NCBI GenBank assembly: GCA_021613535.1
Contig: CP075496.1
Location: forward strand, 4,278,001-4,342,000
Direction of reading: 5' to 3'
DNA: 64,000 nt
Source: Adineta vaga
Taxonomy: Eukaryota > Rotifera
Position numbers and translations under genes: made by a program
The notes under the pieces: model-generated
What the model saw: only the letters and a program-made list of their open reading frames with translations
Database searches by the model: none
What the model was told of the DNA's origin: nothing
Part shown: one piece after another, positions 38,101-49,997 of the stretch
How the letters are laid out: each line of letters starts with the position of its first letter
How positions within the stretch are numbered: position 1 is the stretch's first letter

Positions 38101-39732
38101 AAATCAATTCAGTGCATGATTTCGACAAAATAATTATTTATATTCGTAAATTACTCATTGACGTAAGATTACTAATCGTATAATATGACAGGATTAACTT
38201 CTTCTATCATCATCAGAAACTTTCGTATACAAAGTATTTTTACCATAAGAATGAGTAACATATACATGTAATCTTACTCATCAGAGTCACCTGGAATAAT
38301 GTTATTAATTTTCGGAAAATATTCATACTCGTCAGAGTTTATTAATATTAATCAATCAGTCTCCAGTATTTTTTCCTTCATTCAACAGTACAAATATCAA
38401 TTGCTGTCTTTTTAGTTATACCAGGTAAAAAACTAGTCGTTTAATTTGATTATAGAAGACATCATATTTCTGTTTTGTTCGTATTAAAAATCGAAGATGA
38501 AGCGACATAAATTTTGATACATTTTATTGAGAAGTAAAAACTCACTTGTAAATACTTCCTATTTATTTTTTGATCTAGTTTACATTGTAGTCTACACACG
38601 ATTTTTGACGAGGCTGTTAACGACGTATCTGTTATATGATCGATTATTTACTTTCGCCATCAAGAATCTATACATCAATAATTAAAACTTAATTTTATGA
38701 AATATATATATATAGGAAATTTTAAATAGACATATTTTAACGTCCAAATTTCATTCAAAATATTCCTATGTTACATGTTTTTTCTTGCGTTCTACGTTTT
38801 GTTGTTATGACAGAGTTGTTGATAATAAATACACTTAAATAGCTTGGTTTTTTCCCATGCATGTGTACATGGACAGCGGAATAAGGGATTCTTCCAATGA
38901 GTCACAGAATTTTCTCGAATTTTTTTCAATGAAGTTTTTCTATACTATATATATATATATAATATAAACGTGAACGTAATTTTGTCATATTTTCGAATTC
39001 CATGATTTGGCTTATATAGATAAATGTTGTGAGTAAATATAGGGTCCTTCAATATAAGACACGCGTGCATGTACGAGAAACATAAAATAGGTAGCCGAGA
39101 ATGAAACGAAGCCGATTTCTTGTTTCAGTCGTGCCCCATTCCAAAAACGCTTCCTTTTGTCTTTAAACGAAAGCTAGAATTTGCGGTTAACTCATGTATT
39201 GAGATATGTTCTAGGAAACGAAGTATGCAAAAAAAGATACGAATGGCTTATTCAATAACCAACAGACGTGTTGATATAGCATTTTCCAGATAGGAGAAGA
39301 GGAAGATAGTCAGTTTATTTTTATTAAGGATTCAACGGAACTGAAGCACTACAATATATATATTCCTGTGTTTGGAAGTTTTTGAAAATGTTATCAATCG
39401 AAAAGAAAAATACTTTAGGCAACCCATCGCCATGATATGCGACCATTTTGTTAACGCTATTCATCTATCATATAAATATATTTAGAAAAAAGTCGAAAAA
39501 TGAAGATGTGACGTATGTTGCTTGGAACTATCTCATTCAAAAAAGAGTATAGATGATAAGCGTGGGTTAGAATTATCGTGTGAGTTAAGTAAGAAATTAC
39601 GTTTGAGTCTTTGAGATAAGAGTTTTTCCATCAACATCGTGAATGGTTGCTATGTGGTATATACAAAATATCTATATTGAAGGCTTTCATGTTTACTTCT
39701 TATTGTTCTCATTCATTTATAATATAGGTGCA
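35120..39732. other. 4.6 kb gene-poor interval between MITE and IAP-C
   Basis: AT-rich sequence with no supportable gene on either strand; all open frames are short. It holds simple (AT)n runs at about 36083-36104 and 38945-38962. A less AT-rich stretch lies around 35380-35500. The plus-strand frame preceding 39733 is probably intron or 5' UTR of IAP-C: an acceptor-like TATAG precedes the chosen ATG. Confidence 0.55.
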
Positions 39733-41109
39733 ATGTCCTTTTCCAGCTCAGCTAAACCTTACACGGATGATTCATATCGACAATTTCAGAAACGTACTTA
39801 TGAACAACACCCGAAAATAGATTTAGGTGATGTGAAAGAAACGGCTAAAAGAATATGTCAGAAAGTGACGAAAAAAGCAGGAGGTTACTCATCTTTTGAG
39901 GTGATCGGTGCTGGATTTCAGTTTGGTGTCTATGAGAATATTACATTCTGTTCCACTTGCGGACTGACAGTTGTAGATTGGCCATCAGACATGAAACCAT
40001 TTGCTATTCATTCCAAACGAAGTCCAACATGTCCATTTGTTCTATCGATGTTACCTACACCTATAGACATCAAAGATGATGTCACTCATCTACTTCGCAT
40101 GACATCACTAACATCACCCTGCACAGATATAACTTCATTTGTGGAAACAGACATTGTCAAACAAGTACGAAAACGAACATTCTGTCATTGGCCACATTCA
40201 TCGCCATCATCTCCTTCGTTTTCACAAATGATTCAAGCAGGCTTTTTCTCATGTAATGTTAAAGATCGTGTAATATGTATCTATTGCAATATTATCTGTC
40301 AAGAATGGAGTTTATTCACTGATGATCCGTTTCAATTACATAAAATGCTGTCACCGAATTGTCCGTATGTTCGTGCAATGTTGAATAGTTCATCAACATC
40401 ATCTCTTTTGATTCTTAACAATCACTCAACTGCCAGTCAATCATTACAGATGAAGGCAGGAAAAGATCATGAATCATCGTCAACATGGTCAGATGAGAGC
40501 AAACTATTAGAAGATGTGACAGCTCGTTTTGATCTTCCTATATCGAGGAGTTTGATTAAACAAGGTTTAAATCCATCTATTATCAAACGATGTTGGCAAG
40601 ATCAATTACGATTAAAACGTAAGATTGTACAGTTTGTTTTGTATATCAAACGAAAGTGTAGTCATAGCTTAATGTACTTTTCTTCGGATAGATGAAGACT
40701 TTACAGATGGGTGCGATCTCTTTGTGGCATGTATGATTCTTGAGATGCAGATCAAATTTATTGATGGAAAGAAAGAAAACATCATTATACCGACAAGAGA
40801 AATGAGAAAACGTCGAAACAAGGAAATAGGTAATCTGTTTGTGAATTAAATATAAATAAAATCCTCTTCATGAATAATATTGTAGACATGTGTTCTGAAG
40901 AACAAGTTATGGTAGGAGCATTTCCCAAAGACTTATCAGATGATGGCAATGGCGATAGTGTGGAAATGATCATATCATCACCATCATCAAGTTCAAGAGC
41001 ATGGATTTCCAAGACTACTTGTGAACGTTTCAATAACTTGAAAACATCAGCGTATGAAGATGATAGGCATCATCAGGCAAGTCAACATTCTTACCAGTTT
41101 GTTGCATGA
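39733..41109 (+). CDS. IAP-C: shortened IAP paralogue with two BIR domains, no BIR3 and no RING
   Basis: A BIRC-family paralogue on the opposite strand to IAP-A and IAP-B. I start at ATG 39733 (MSFSSSAKPY). Exons 39733-40618, 40692-40829 and 40886-41109 give 1248 nt (415 aa), an exact multiple of three with phase-1 introns as in the other IAPs. BIR1 (CSTCGLTVVDW ... H-SKRSPT-C) and BIR2 (CIYCNIICQEW ... H-KMLSPN-C) keep all zinc ligands. After the linker the sequence jumps directly to the UBA-like region (VTARFDLPISRSLIKQG ... CWQDQLRLKRK), so BIR3 is missing. The last exon encodes a Ser/Asp-rich tail with no RING cysteines before the stop. Without a RING it cannot be a classical IAP ubiquitin ligase; it may be a caspase- or antagonist-binding decoy, or a decaying copy. 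The frame is intact. Confidence 0.85.
39977..40446 (+). repeat. Inverted duplicate block, copy in IAP-C
   Basis: Matches 28498-28967 (minus strand, IAP-A) at about 97% over 470 bp with 12 substitutions and no indels. Eight of the substitutions change an amino acid and four are silent. The left breakpoint falls inside BIR1, just before the WPSD motif; the right one falls at the end of the post-BIR2 linker, exactly where IAP-C loses BIR3. Confidence 0.92.
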
Positions 41110-41620
41110 TATCTCATGCAGCTCTCATTCAATGTCATCATGTTTCAAAATGAGCTGTTCAATGCTCAATGTTGATTGAATATGCGCCATGATTTGGAAT
41201 CTCATAATTAAACAGAAGAAGCAATGATACATATAATCCAGGATCAATATTTTCCAAAGCATAACTTTCATCAACATCATTATAATCAGCAATACGAACT
41301 GTTTAATCAACTATATTCACTGCATCTATGTGATACATTAATGTATCAAAGTAGTAGATCACGTCTTGTCCAATAAAAATCATATTGAAACCAATTGACA
41401 TCAACTATGTAGATGACATATTTTCAATCTTTCATTGTAGATATGTATTTCATTATAAGACATTTCAAATTATATCAAGAGAATCATAAAAGTACTATTC
41501 GATGAGGACATTAAATCGAATCATTGTCGTGTTTCTTATCAGTATGATGCTTCCATATGTTCACACTCTCAGAAACGATAATAAACGAAACCGAAAAGAA
41601 AAAGTATTCATTATAGAAAA
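41110..41620. other. Intergenic gap between IAP-C and the p24 gene
   Basis: About 510 bp. No RING-like cysteine pattern was found downstream of the IAP-C stop. It presumably contains the IAP-C 3' UTR and the p24 promoter. Confidence 0.55.
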
Positions 41621-42551
41621 ATGAATCGATTGTTCTTACTATTACTTTTTACTTCTTACATATATGCATATGTTGACGACAGTGCTCTAACAACTTTACA
41701 AACTTTAGGTAAGTTAAATTCATTCTCGATATGGTGGAAGAAAATAATTTTACGATATTATTTAGATCATTGGAATACTTTTCGAATTATCTTACCACAT
41801 ACAGCGGACGAATGCTTTTATCTTGAAGCAAAATTACATGATACCATTCATGTTGTCTATCAAGTACTCAAAGGTGGTGATTCGAACGTTCGAACAATAA
41901 TAACTGATCCATTGGGTAATATTACATTTTCCAGTGCGATGAGTCCATTTGGATGGTATGATGAAGAAAGTGCAAAAGTTGCTGGTAAACAGGCAATTCT
42001 TTTCAAAATATCATCTGTTTTTTATTTTGACTTTCTTTTTAAAGGTATTTATCAATTATGTTTTAAAAATGAACAATATTTCACTACCAAGACCATTTAC
42101 ATTGGCGTTCTTGCGGTACATAAGGATCTTCTTGTTGAAGCAAATATTAATACAGAAAAAGAGAATAAAGATAATGAAACAGAAGCTATAGAAGAATTTT
42201 CGGCGACTGCTATGGTAAAAAAAAAACTAGTTGTTTTTTTATAATATTATCGATTAAACAATCCTTTTTATTTAGAAATCGCTCGGTGATATTTCAAGTA
42301 CACTCTATCGTCTTACAGCTTATCAAACAGTTGCTCGTGTTCATGATGTATATGATTTATATTGGGTTGAAGCGAATGAGAGTTATGTCCAAAATTGGGC
42401 AATATGTCAAATTCTAGCAATGATTCTTTGTTCAATTATTCAAGTCTTTAGTATCCGTCGATTATTCATATCAGCAACACCACAAAAAAAATCTTCTTAT
42501 AATCAAAATTTTCGTTCTCAAAGTTCACCTCATTTTCTTATCACAAGTTAA
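41621..42551 (+). CDS. p24 family cargo receptor (TMED, GOLD domain)
   Basis: A type I membrane protein of the p24/TMED family, which cycles in COPI/COPII vesicles between ER and Golgi. The ATG at 41621 starts a signal peptide (RLFLLLLFTSYIYAY). The GOLD domain has the diagnostic pair of cysteines (DECFYLEAKLHD and YQLCFKNEQ). A short coiled segment (SSTLYRLTAYQTVARVHDVY) precedes one transmembrane helix (NWAICQILAMILCSIIQVF). Introns at 41709-41765, 41985-42044 and 42215-42275 leave 753 nt (250 aa), an exact multiple of three. The pattern is closest to the gamma subfamily (TMED1/3/5/7). The cytosolic tail is longer than usual, with LF in place of the typical FF and no C-terminal KKXX signal. 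Confidence 0.9.
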
Positions 42552-43744
42552 TTCCATCTAGGACAAGAAAAAGGGAAAAAGAACGGCATAGACTCAAAAT
42601 AGAATAATTTCTAACATAAAAGCATTGCTCTGTGCTATATAGCATATGATTGAGTACGTTTTATCTCTATTGTTATTGTTTTTGCACTCTCAAATCATAT
42701 CAAATAGGCACGTGCTCATCAATGCATAGTTTTTGTTAATCTGAATCTCGTTTTACTCTTTCATTTTTTTTTCTCTCTTGATACCCTTGATAGTATCATA
42801 CATGGTATTAGAAGAAGAGAAAAGAAACGTCTCACAGCATTTTTTTGATATCATTTTCTTGTGTTCTGAAACAAACTGAAAGATGAAACATTGCTCGCCA
42901 GGGGTTTTGTCTATTGTACAAAAAGAGAATAAGATAATAAATGACAGCACGCATAAAAAACTAAGCATCATCATTTGCACTTATAAATTCGTGCTACGCG
43001 AAATTTTTCTCTTCTCGCTCCTTCTTCTTTTTTTATACATAGCACGCACACTCTAACCAGTTCGTATCTTCGATATTTGATTCTCTTCTACGAAATTATT
43101 CTTCAAATATCAAAAACACTACTGGCACTTTTTTTTTCTTCATCTGATTGATAAACAACATTCGAAATAAGAAAAACGCCATCGATATTCTTAAAACAAA
43201 AGATTGTTAAGTAAGTTGATCATCTAAAAAAAACTAAGATTTATCACTTATCAATAACTGTACTAATCGTGATCTACATTATTGATGAAGATGAATCGAA
43301 TCGAAATCGAACTTTACAGTTGATATCTTTATCGTACTGATAGACGATAAATTCCTTTCTTAACAATTCGATTTGACTCGATTATTATCCAGTTAGAATG
43401 TTAGTTGTAGAAGACTGAGTAAAGAGAGAGAGAGAGAGAGAGAAATACAATGACGTGGAATTCTTTAGGAAATAATTGCACATCAGCATACAAGTTTTTA
43501 TTCGTTTTAAGTGGATAAGAAAATAGGATTCAGTTTCATTTTGTTTTCTTTCTATTTAGTTTGATTGATTCTATCAATTGAAAATTGAATTCATTGAAGA
43601 ATTTTGATATCAAAATCAAAATTCATTCGTGATTTCGTTTCACATCGTGTTCGTGATGATGAATAGATACTTGCTTGTTTTAAATCAATTCAAGCAACAA
43701 CAGCATCTTAGCAGTTGTTTTTATCAATTGTTTCTATTAGACTA
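42552..43744. other. Intergenic gap between p24 and TGF-beta genes
   Basis: About 1.2 kb, AT-rich, with a (GA)n run at 43422-43443. It contains the p24 3' UTR and the promoter/5' UTR of the next gene. No coding sequence is recognised. Confidence 0.55.
43422..43443. repeat. (GA)n microsatellite
   Basis: GA dinucleotide run about 300 bp upstream of the TGF-beta ligand gene. It could be a GAGA-type promoter element or simple slippage; sequence alone does not decide. Confidence 0.85.
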
Positions 43745-44914
43745 ATGTTTACCAAATTCTTAGTGAATTTTATTCAAATTTTACAAGATTTTATCTTCAA
43801 ATTGTCGTCGACTGTTTCATCTCTTTTTTTCATCAGTATTATTATTTTCTATTTGTTTTCTTTAACTCATTCGGCTTCAATATCATCCTTCAATCAGTTA
43901 TCATCAACGACAACAACAACAACATCAAATCAATTTGAATTTATGTCGAATAGTTCATATCGAAATTTTATTCTAAGACAATCTTTATTGATCTATTGAA
44001 TATATCACATACATCTCTTGTTCGTTCAATGATTTATAATCATAGATCTACAAATCGTAAGAATTAAAATAGTTCATTTGCTTTATAAATTTTCAAGAAT
44101 TTGTTTTTCAGTTCAAAAGTCTAGACGTAAACGTTTCACTGATGATGTATCATCTAGTCCAATATTTACATTACAATCAAGTCATTGTTCAATGTACGAT
44201 GGTCAAGTTCAATCAACATTTCATTGGTCTCATTCCACAGACTTCTTAACTTCTATTGAACTTATTTATCATATTGATTCTACGGAAACGAAACCATTTA
44301 CAATTCCATTACATCTAAAATTTAAGCAATTACAAACATCATTTGAACTATTTACGATTCAAACATATTTACAATTTGATTCGAATCGAGATTTCTATTC
44401 GATTAATATCGTTGATTATATTCGTTCATTTAATCAAGAAAATTTCATTATTGAATCAATTCTAACAAGTGAAACATGTCAAACATCACATACATATATG
44501 ATTCTATCATCAACGAATGCTCGTATAAAACCCAATCAAACATTAAAATTAAATCCAACACTTTCATTTGATCTTCGACAATTAACTGCTAAACAAACGG
44601 ATTCATCATTATCAATGTGTAAACTTCGAACAATTCAAATTAAATTTGAAGATCTTGGTTTAGCTTATTTAATTATTCGACCGAAAGAATACACATTTAC
44701 ATATTGTGATGGTTCATGTTCATCAACATTTCATCAATCATCCATGCATGCTGTTTTACAATCAATAATCAATCGAAAAATTTCCAATATTCCTCATCCA
44801 ACTTGTGCACCCACACAATTTGCTGACGATAATTTTCTTCTTCGACAAACGGATGGAAGTATTGCAATTTCTCCAATTAAAGATGTTATTGTTAAACAAT
44901 GTGTTTGCCTGTGA
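43745..44914 (+). CDS. Divergent TGF-beta superfamily ligand lacking the interchain cysteine
   Basis: A secreted growth factor precursor. A first exon from ATG 43745 encodes a hydrophobic signal-like segment (SSLFFISIIIFYLFSLTHSA). The main exon, read from about 44112, holds the rest. The C-terminal cystine-knot domain (about 44615-44911) shows CKLRTIQIKFEDLG, YCDGSCSSTFHQ, PTCAPTQF and a final CVC, i.e. the six knot cysteines. Where most members have CC (CCVP), this one has a single C, so the interchain disulphide cysteine is absent, as in GDF9, BMP15, GDF3 and Lefty. A furin-type RRKR lies at about 44121-44135, far upstream of the cystine knot. Exon 1 to exon 2 joining is unresolved: a good donor (GTAAGA, 44057) precedes the acceptor at 44111, but the first-exon frame needs another splice. 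Stop at 44912-44914. Confidence 0.78.
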
Positions 44915-45196
44915 TTCCTTTTCTTTGTTTGTTACGTAGACTTTGCGAAAAATGCTTTACGACTATGTTCTTTTTTTTTTGCAATTAAAAAAATTCCAGT
45001 AAGACGTCAAACGAGATTCTTTTGTTCTTTTCATTACTTAGTATAGTGAAAGATTCATGTATGAATATATATATATATACGTAAATATATATATATATAT
45101 TTGATATGATATGTATGTAAGTCTTTACGCTTGTAAATACATAATAGAAAAAAAGAAAATAGAAGAAGTTCGAGAAAAAATAAATATCTGCATGAA
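44915..45196. other. Convergent 3' ends with AT microsatellites
   Basis: A 282 bp gap between the convergent TGF-beta and glutamate receptor genes, carrying two (AT)n runs (about 45065-45079 and 45084-45101). Both 3' UTRs must lie or overlap here. Confidence 0.6.
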
Positions 45197-48100
45197 TTAA
45201 ACTTCACTTGAACCTTGTACATAATCCCAATCGACATTTAAATGATCTCGTTTGAAAAATAATTTAAATTTATCAATACTATCTGTATCTCGTTCTAATT
45301 GCCATATTAATTGACATGTACAAGCAGGTTCAGGATTTGATACTGTTGCTGTCGTTGGCATGGAACTCATTGCTATACCTTCATTTGTCCATGCACTTGA
45401 TGATTCACTTTCAATATCAGCAATTTTCATTGACATTGGCATGTCATTCACTGAACTTTCGTGACTTTTATTGCGTATAGGTTTCTGATGCTTTGGTGGA
45501 ATTAAATCATTCGATGCAATGGAATTCATAGTGTTCGATTGATTAGTTGCATAGATACAATCGGGTAAATGAGTTACTGATTGTTTTTGAGAATTAGTTG
45601 ATAATTTTTCACTAGTGTCTGAATTCATTATATTATTTGTAGGTGTTACAGATGTTGATGCTCGACTGGATGGAATTCGATTAGTTGAATCTGTTTCACG
45701 TATTTCTGGAATATTATCGAAGGGTCTTTTATTTAGTGTATTCGAATGACGAGTTGAATCGTTCATACTGTTTTTCGATGCAGTTATTGAACGATGACGA
45801 TGTTGATAATTTTGTGACCATTGATCTGAATCATTGGTTAAGGTTCGAGATGAACGTCGATCATTCGTTAGAGTATCATTATTACGGAAGGAAGTTGCTG
45901 CTGTTGCCACTGCTGTTGCTGCTGCAGCAGCGTTATCTAATTCTGCTTTCAGACGAATCGTATTACCAAAACGAATTCGATGTAAAACTGATTTACGAAA
46001 CAAAGCTGAACCATCATTAAAATTATAATTTGACATATCACTTTTTGATGTTGATGAACCGAAATGACAACGAATATCTTTATTCGTAGCAAATGCACTG
46101 AAATAATCACATATATGTCAATTTTCATAGATCGAAAAAAGAAATTGTTTAGTTTTCTTACCTTCGTTGATTTTTTTCTGGTTTAAAGATAATAAGATAA
46201 AGTTTAGGAAAAAATAGAAAGATTAATACAACATATGCACTAGCATTAGTTGCAACACATAATGAAAATACTTTCACATCCGTAGCAAAATGAACAGCAG
46301 CAAATGCTAACCATATAACACATGTAGTATACATTGAAAAACCAATAAATTTTGCTTCTAGAAAAAGAAGAATTTCAAATAAAACAAATGAAATCTTTCG
46401 ACATAATGCGAATTTATTTACCATTGAAATTTTCCGGTAAATTTCGTGTTTTAACCTAGAATAAAAAGATTATCATTTCAATTTGACACCCTACATAAAC
46501 ACTTACAGCATAAAGTGTACACAAAAATACTAATAGACCATCAAAACCAAGTGGAGCTACAATACCCTCAAGTGATTGTCGACCTAAAACATATCAGAGA
46601 AATTATAGTTCAGAAAGAGTTATTTCTTTTTCATTTAGAATTATCTTACAAGTTAATAATAAACGTCCACCTGTTGTGATCAAAACTGCTTTCGGTGGAT
46701 CACGATAAACAGTAACAGCTAGAAATAAAGATTAGAAAGAACATGTTTTCAAAAAAAGGAAATCATTTCTCATACCAACAATAACAACTTCAGTGATCAA
46801 TATAAGACAAGCAATAGCAAGTTGATGTCTTGCACTCATAAATTTTAATCGTTTCGTAATAATTTTCTTCTTACTACGTGCTAATATTCGTGCTATACGA
46901 TTCGTTTTTGTTACTAATGAACCATATATCATTGAAAATGATATTCCAGGTAATAAACGTGTTAGCACACATATGATAAAGGATGGTTTTTGTAAAACAA
47001 TAAATGCTGTTAAATGACAAAATAGAATTCCCGTTAAAATCAAATAACTTAATTCTCGTGTCGTTGATTTCACTACTGGAGTCGCATTAAAACGTACGAA
47101 GATATAAACAACAAATATACTGATCAGAATACCAACACCAGCTATAAAACAGATTATAATGGATATCGGATGACGAAAATCAATCGTCGTAATTGGTAAA
47201 AGTCGACAAGCTATAGTGAAAACAAATATTTTAAGAAGAAAAAAAAACCCATGCTATCAATATTTATTTAATTACCTGTGCGATTTTCATTAGGAGCAAA
47301 ACCCATAGGGCATGCAAAACAGGTGACTTCATCCAATACAATTTCATCACCGCATGAATGACATTTCCAACAACATCTTTCTTCATCTGTATATTTCTAA
47401 GAGAAACGAAAATTTGCATAAGATTCTTAAAAACTAATCGAAATTTATCATTAATTACCTTGATATGTCCTGTAGAACATGCTTCGCTACAAAATCGTCG
47501 AATATTAATTTCTTCCAAAGGACGTTGATCAGAAAAGAATCGTATTGCCGAAGTATTTAAATTTAATTTTCCTGTACTCCATGTTCCTACTTCAACATAA
47601 TGAAGATGAGGTTCAAGATCATTTGCATTGCCTTGAAGATTTAAAATATCATATCTTTCAGAAACAAAACACATCTTTGATAAACAAAAAAGAACATTTC
47701 CTTCTGTTTTACCTTCCAGGACCATCACCATTCTCATCAAAAAACACTTCTTCACCTAAAACTCAGATAAATTTTATTTGTAGCTATGATCAAGTCTTTC
47801 TTTTTATAATTTCTACCGGTTATTCCTGTAAATCGACTACTTTTTAAAAAATGCATTAATAACGAAGAATTCATTCGAGCCATATCTGTACATAAACCTG
47901 GTATTCCATTGCACACTTGTTTATGCATTTTATCTAGACCGTGTACAACAGCTAAGATTGAATTGATGACAAATGCAAGTTTCGGATCTTCATTATAAGG
48001 AGCTTTTGCTAAACTTTCTCGTTCAGGTGTACATTTACGAGTATATTTCTTTGTTGCTCGATTATTTAGACCATTATCATCTTCATCTAATGCACAAGCA

Positions 48101-49997
48101 AATTTTTGTTGCCAATATTCACGAAACCAAACATTTCGTGTATTATTATGAACATGTAATTGACGAAAATATTGTTCGAAACCAGGTACACGTAATGAAC
48201 GTGCTTTAATCTAAATAATTTTTCATTTATTGGATTTTTTTTATTAGAAGAACTATGTTTCTTTTTTGTATTCTTACAGTAATCGCACCGACTGCTACAC
48301 TTTCGGTATTATTTGGTATTACATTGAGACGATCTGCCCAGGCATCACTAAAATAATATGATTGAATTAATTTTATCTATTGATCAAATCAGATAATCTA
48401 GGGAAAGATCTCGAATCTGTACTCGAACTCTTTTTCGTTAGATACTTCCTGTTCTTTCTCTTCAATAACATTATTAATATTCATCTTTGATCTATTCAAT
48501 TCGTATGATTACCGAAAAATTGGGCTTTCAAACATTTATATGTATAATTAATCGAATTACCTTCCAAGAATAATAAATCGCTGGGTATAATTTAATTCAT
48601 TGACGGCTTGTAGAATAGCTCGAATCGAATGATCGAGGCAAAAACATATTAGAACTTGAACACGAGGTGCTCGAGTAACTAGTTTTTTAATTAATTCAGT
48701 AGCAACCGTTCGATTGGCTCCAATTGGCTGTTGGGGAGAAAAAAAACGAAAAGAAAGTTTTGCTAGTTTCATAGAAATTGATGTTTATCTTTACCATTGT
48801 TAAATCTGCACCAATACAAGCATCATTATTTAGTAAACGACGAATTGCTTCGACACCACCACGACCATAATCACCTACGAGAAACTTTTCTATTATCGAT
48901 CAAATGAATTTGATGTATAAATCTTCACCTTCAGTTCCAATTGTAGCGACATAACTCCATTTAAATTGTCGAATAATATCAACAATAGCTTGAGCTTGTT
49001 GAGTATCTGAAGCAATAACACGTGTAAAATATTTAAATTTTTCTTTATCACTCAATTGTTTAGCCGTAGATGAATAACCAATTTGAGGCATTTCAAATAA
49101 TTGTAAAATATTATGTGTTTGCATAGTAATTGAACTATCACCTGGACCAATAATAGCTGCTAATCGTGCTCGATTTCCATTGACATTCGCTGCTAAATCA
49201 GCAGCAGTTAGAACAGAATTACCAATAAATTCAATTGTTTGTTCCAGAGCAACAGGTGCATACCAACATGAATCACGAATTTGATAACCAACAGTTATAT
49301 TTGGTAATATAAATTGATTAGCATTAACTATTAGAGAAAAAAGAAATCAATTCAATATTTGAAATGAAAAGTTTTTTTCGTACTTTGATCAAGAATCCAA
49401 AATGTTCCTTCGACTCGATGAATACCATAATCTTCACGAATATCACCACTAGAATTGAAAACAAGATCATTCGATTCTATTGCAATAACTAATCAAGAGT
49501 ACTTACCATTCTCGTAATCGACCACCACCATGTAATGTCGGAGGATTATGTAAGGAGAAGAAAGCGCCAATTACAATTTGAGCTTCAGATGGTGGTGAAA
49601 TAGCTAAGAATAGGAAAGAAAGGTTAATAGATTTCGATGTTTACAACATACGTATTTCAAAAACATCAAATTTTAATAAATCTACTTTCAAGAAAGCAAA
49701 ATTATTTGCATATAACTACTAAGAACAATCAACTCAATGCATTTAGCAACTATATTAGCATATTGCATTTCAATGAATACAGTCTCTTGAGATTCTTAAT
49801 GTACTCAAGAAAGTTCTTGACAAATACCATACGACTATCAGAAGAATAAGTTTCTTCGACATACCTGATAAACGATTAAAATAACACATAACAAAATGAG
49901 AATGTGGAATAAATACGGATAGACAGGTGATGGTGAGAACATGAATTAAAAACCGATTGGTATCGTATTGGAATAATCGAAAATATTGTTTAAACAT
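45197..49997 (-). CDS. Metabotropic glutamate receptor (class C GPCR)
   Basis: The start at 49997 gives a signal peptide exon (hydrophobic HVLTITCLSVFIPHSHF). Then come the Venus-flytrap ligand domain (49603 to about 47470), the cysteine-rich domain (CSEACSTGH ... CCWKCHSCGDE ... CFACPMGFAPNENRTAC, about 47500-47270) and seven transmembrane helices (about 47200-46170) ending in the family motif FFPKLYLIIFKPEKN. A Ser/Asn-rich cytoplasmic tail runs to 45197. Glutamate-contact residues known in mGluR1 are present: SS in GPGDSSITMQ, T in GYSSTA, D in ASDTQQAQA and Y in GDYGRGG. The splice at 49507/49452 restores CGDIREDYGIHRVEG, recovering the conserved cysteine. RFNATPVVKSTTRELSY before TM2 and LLTKTNRI-like SLVTKTNRIARIL in the second intracellular loop are mGluR hallmarks. 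About ten exons, mostly with short introns. Confidence 0.9.

Noticed and set aside
49441-49480. Loss of a conserved cysteine in the glutamate receptor (SSGDIRED)
   Set aside because: Using the acceptor at 49452 instead of translating through the intron restores CGDIRED.
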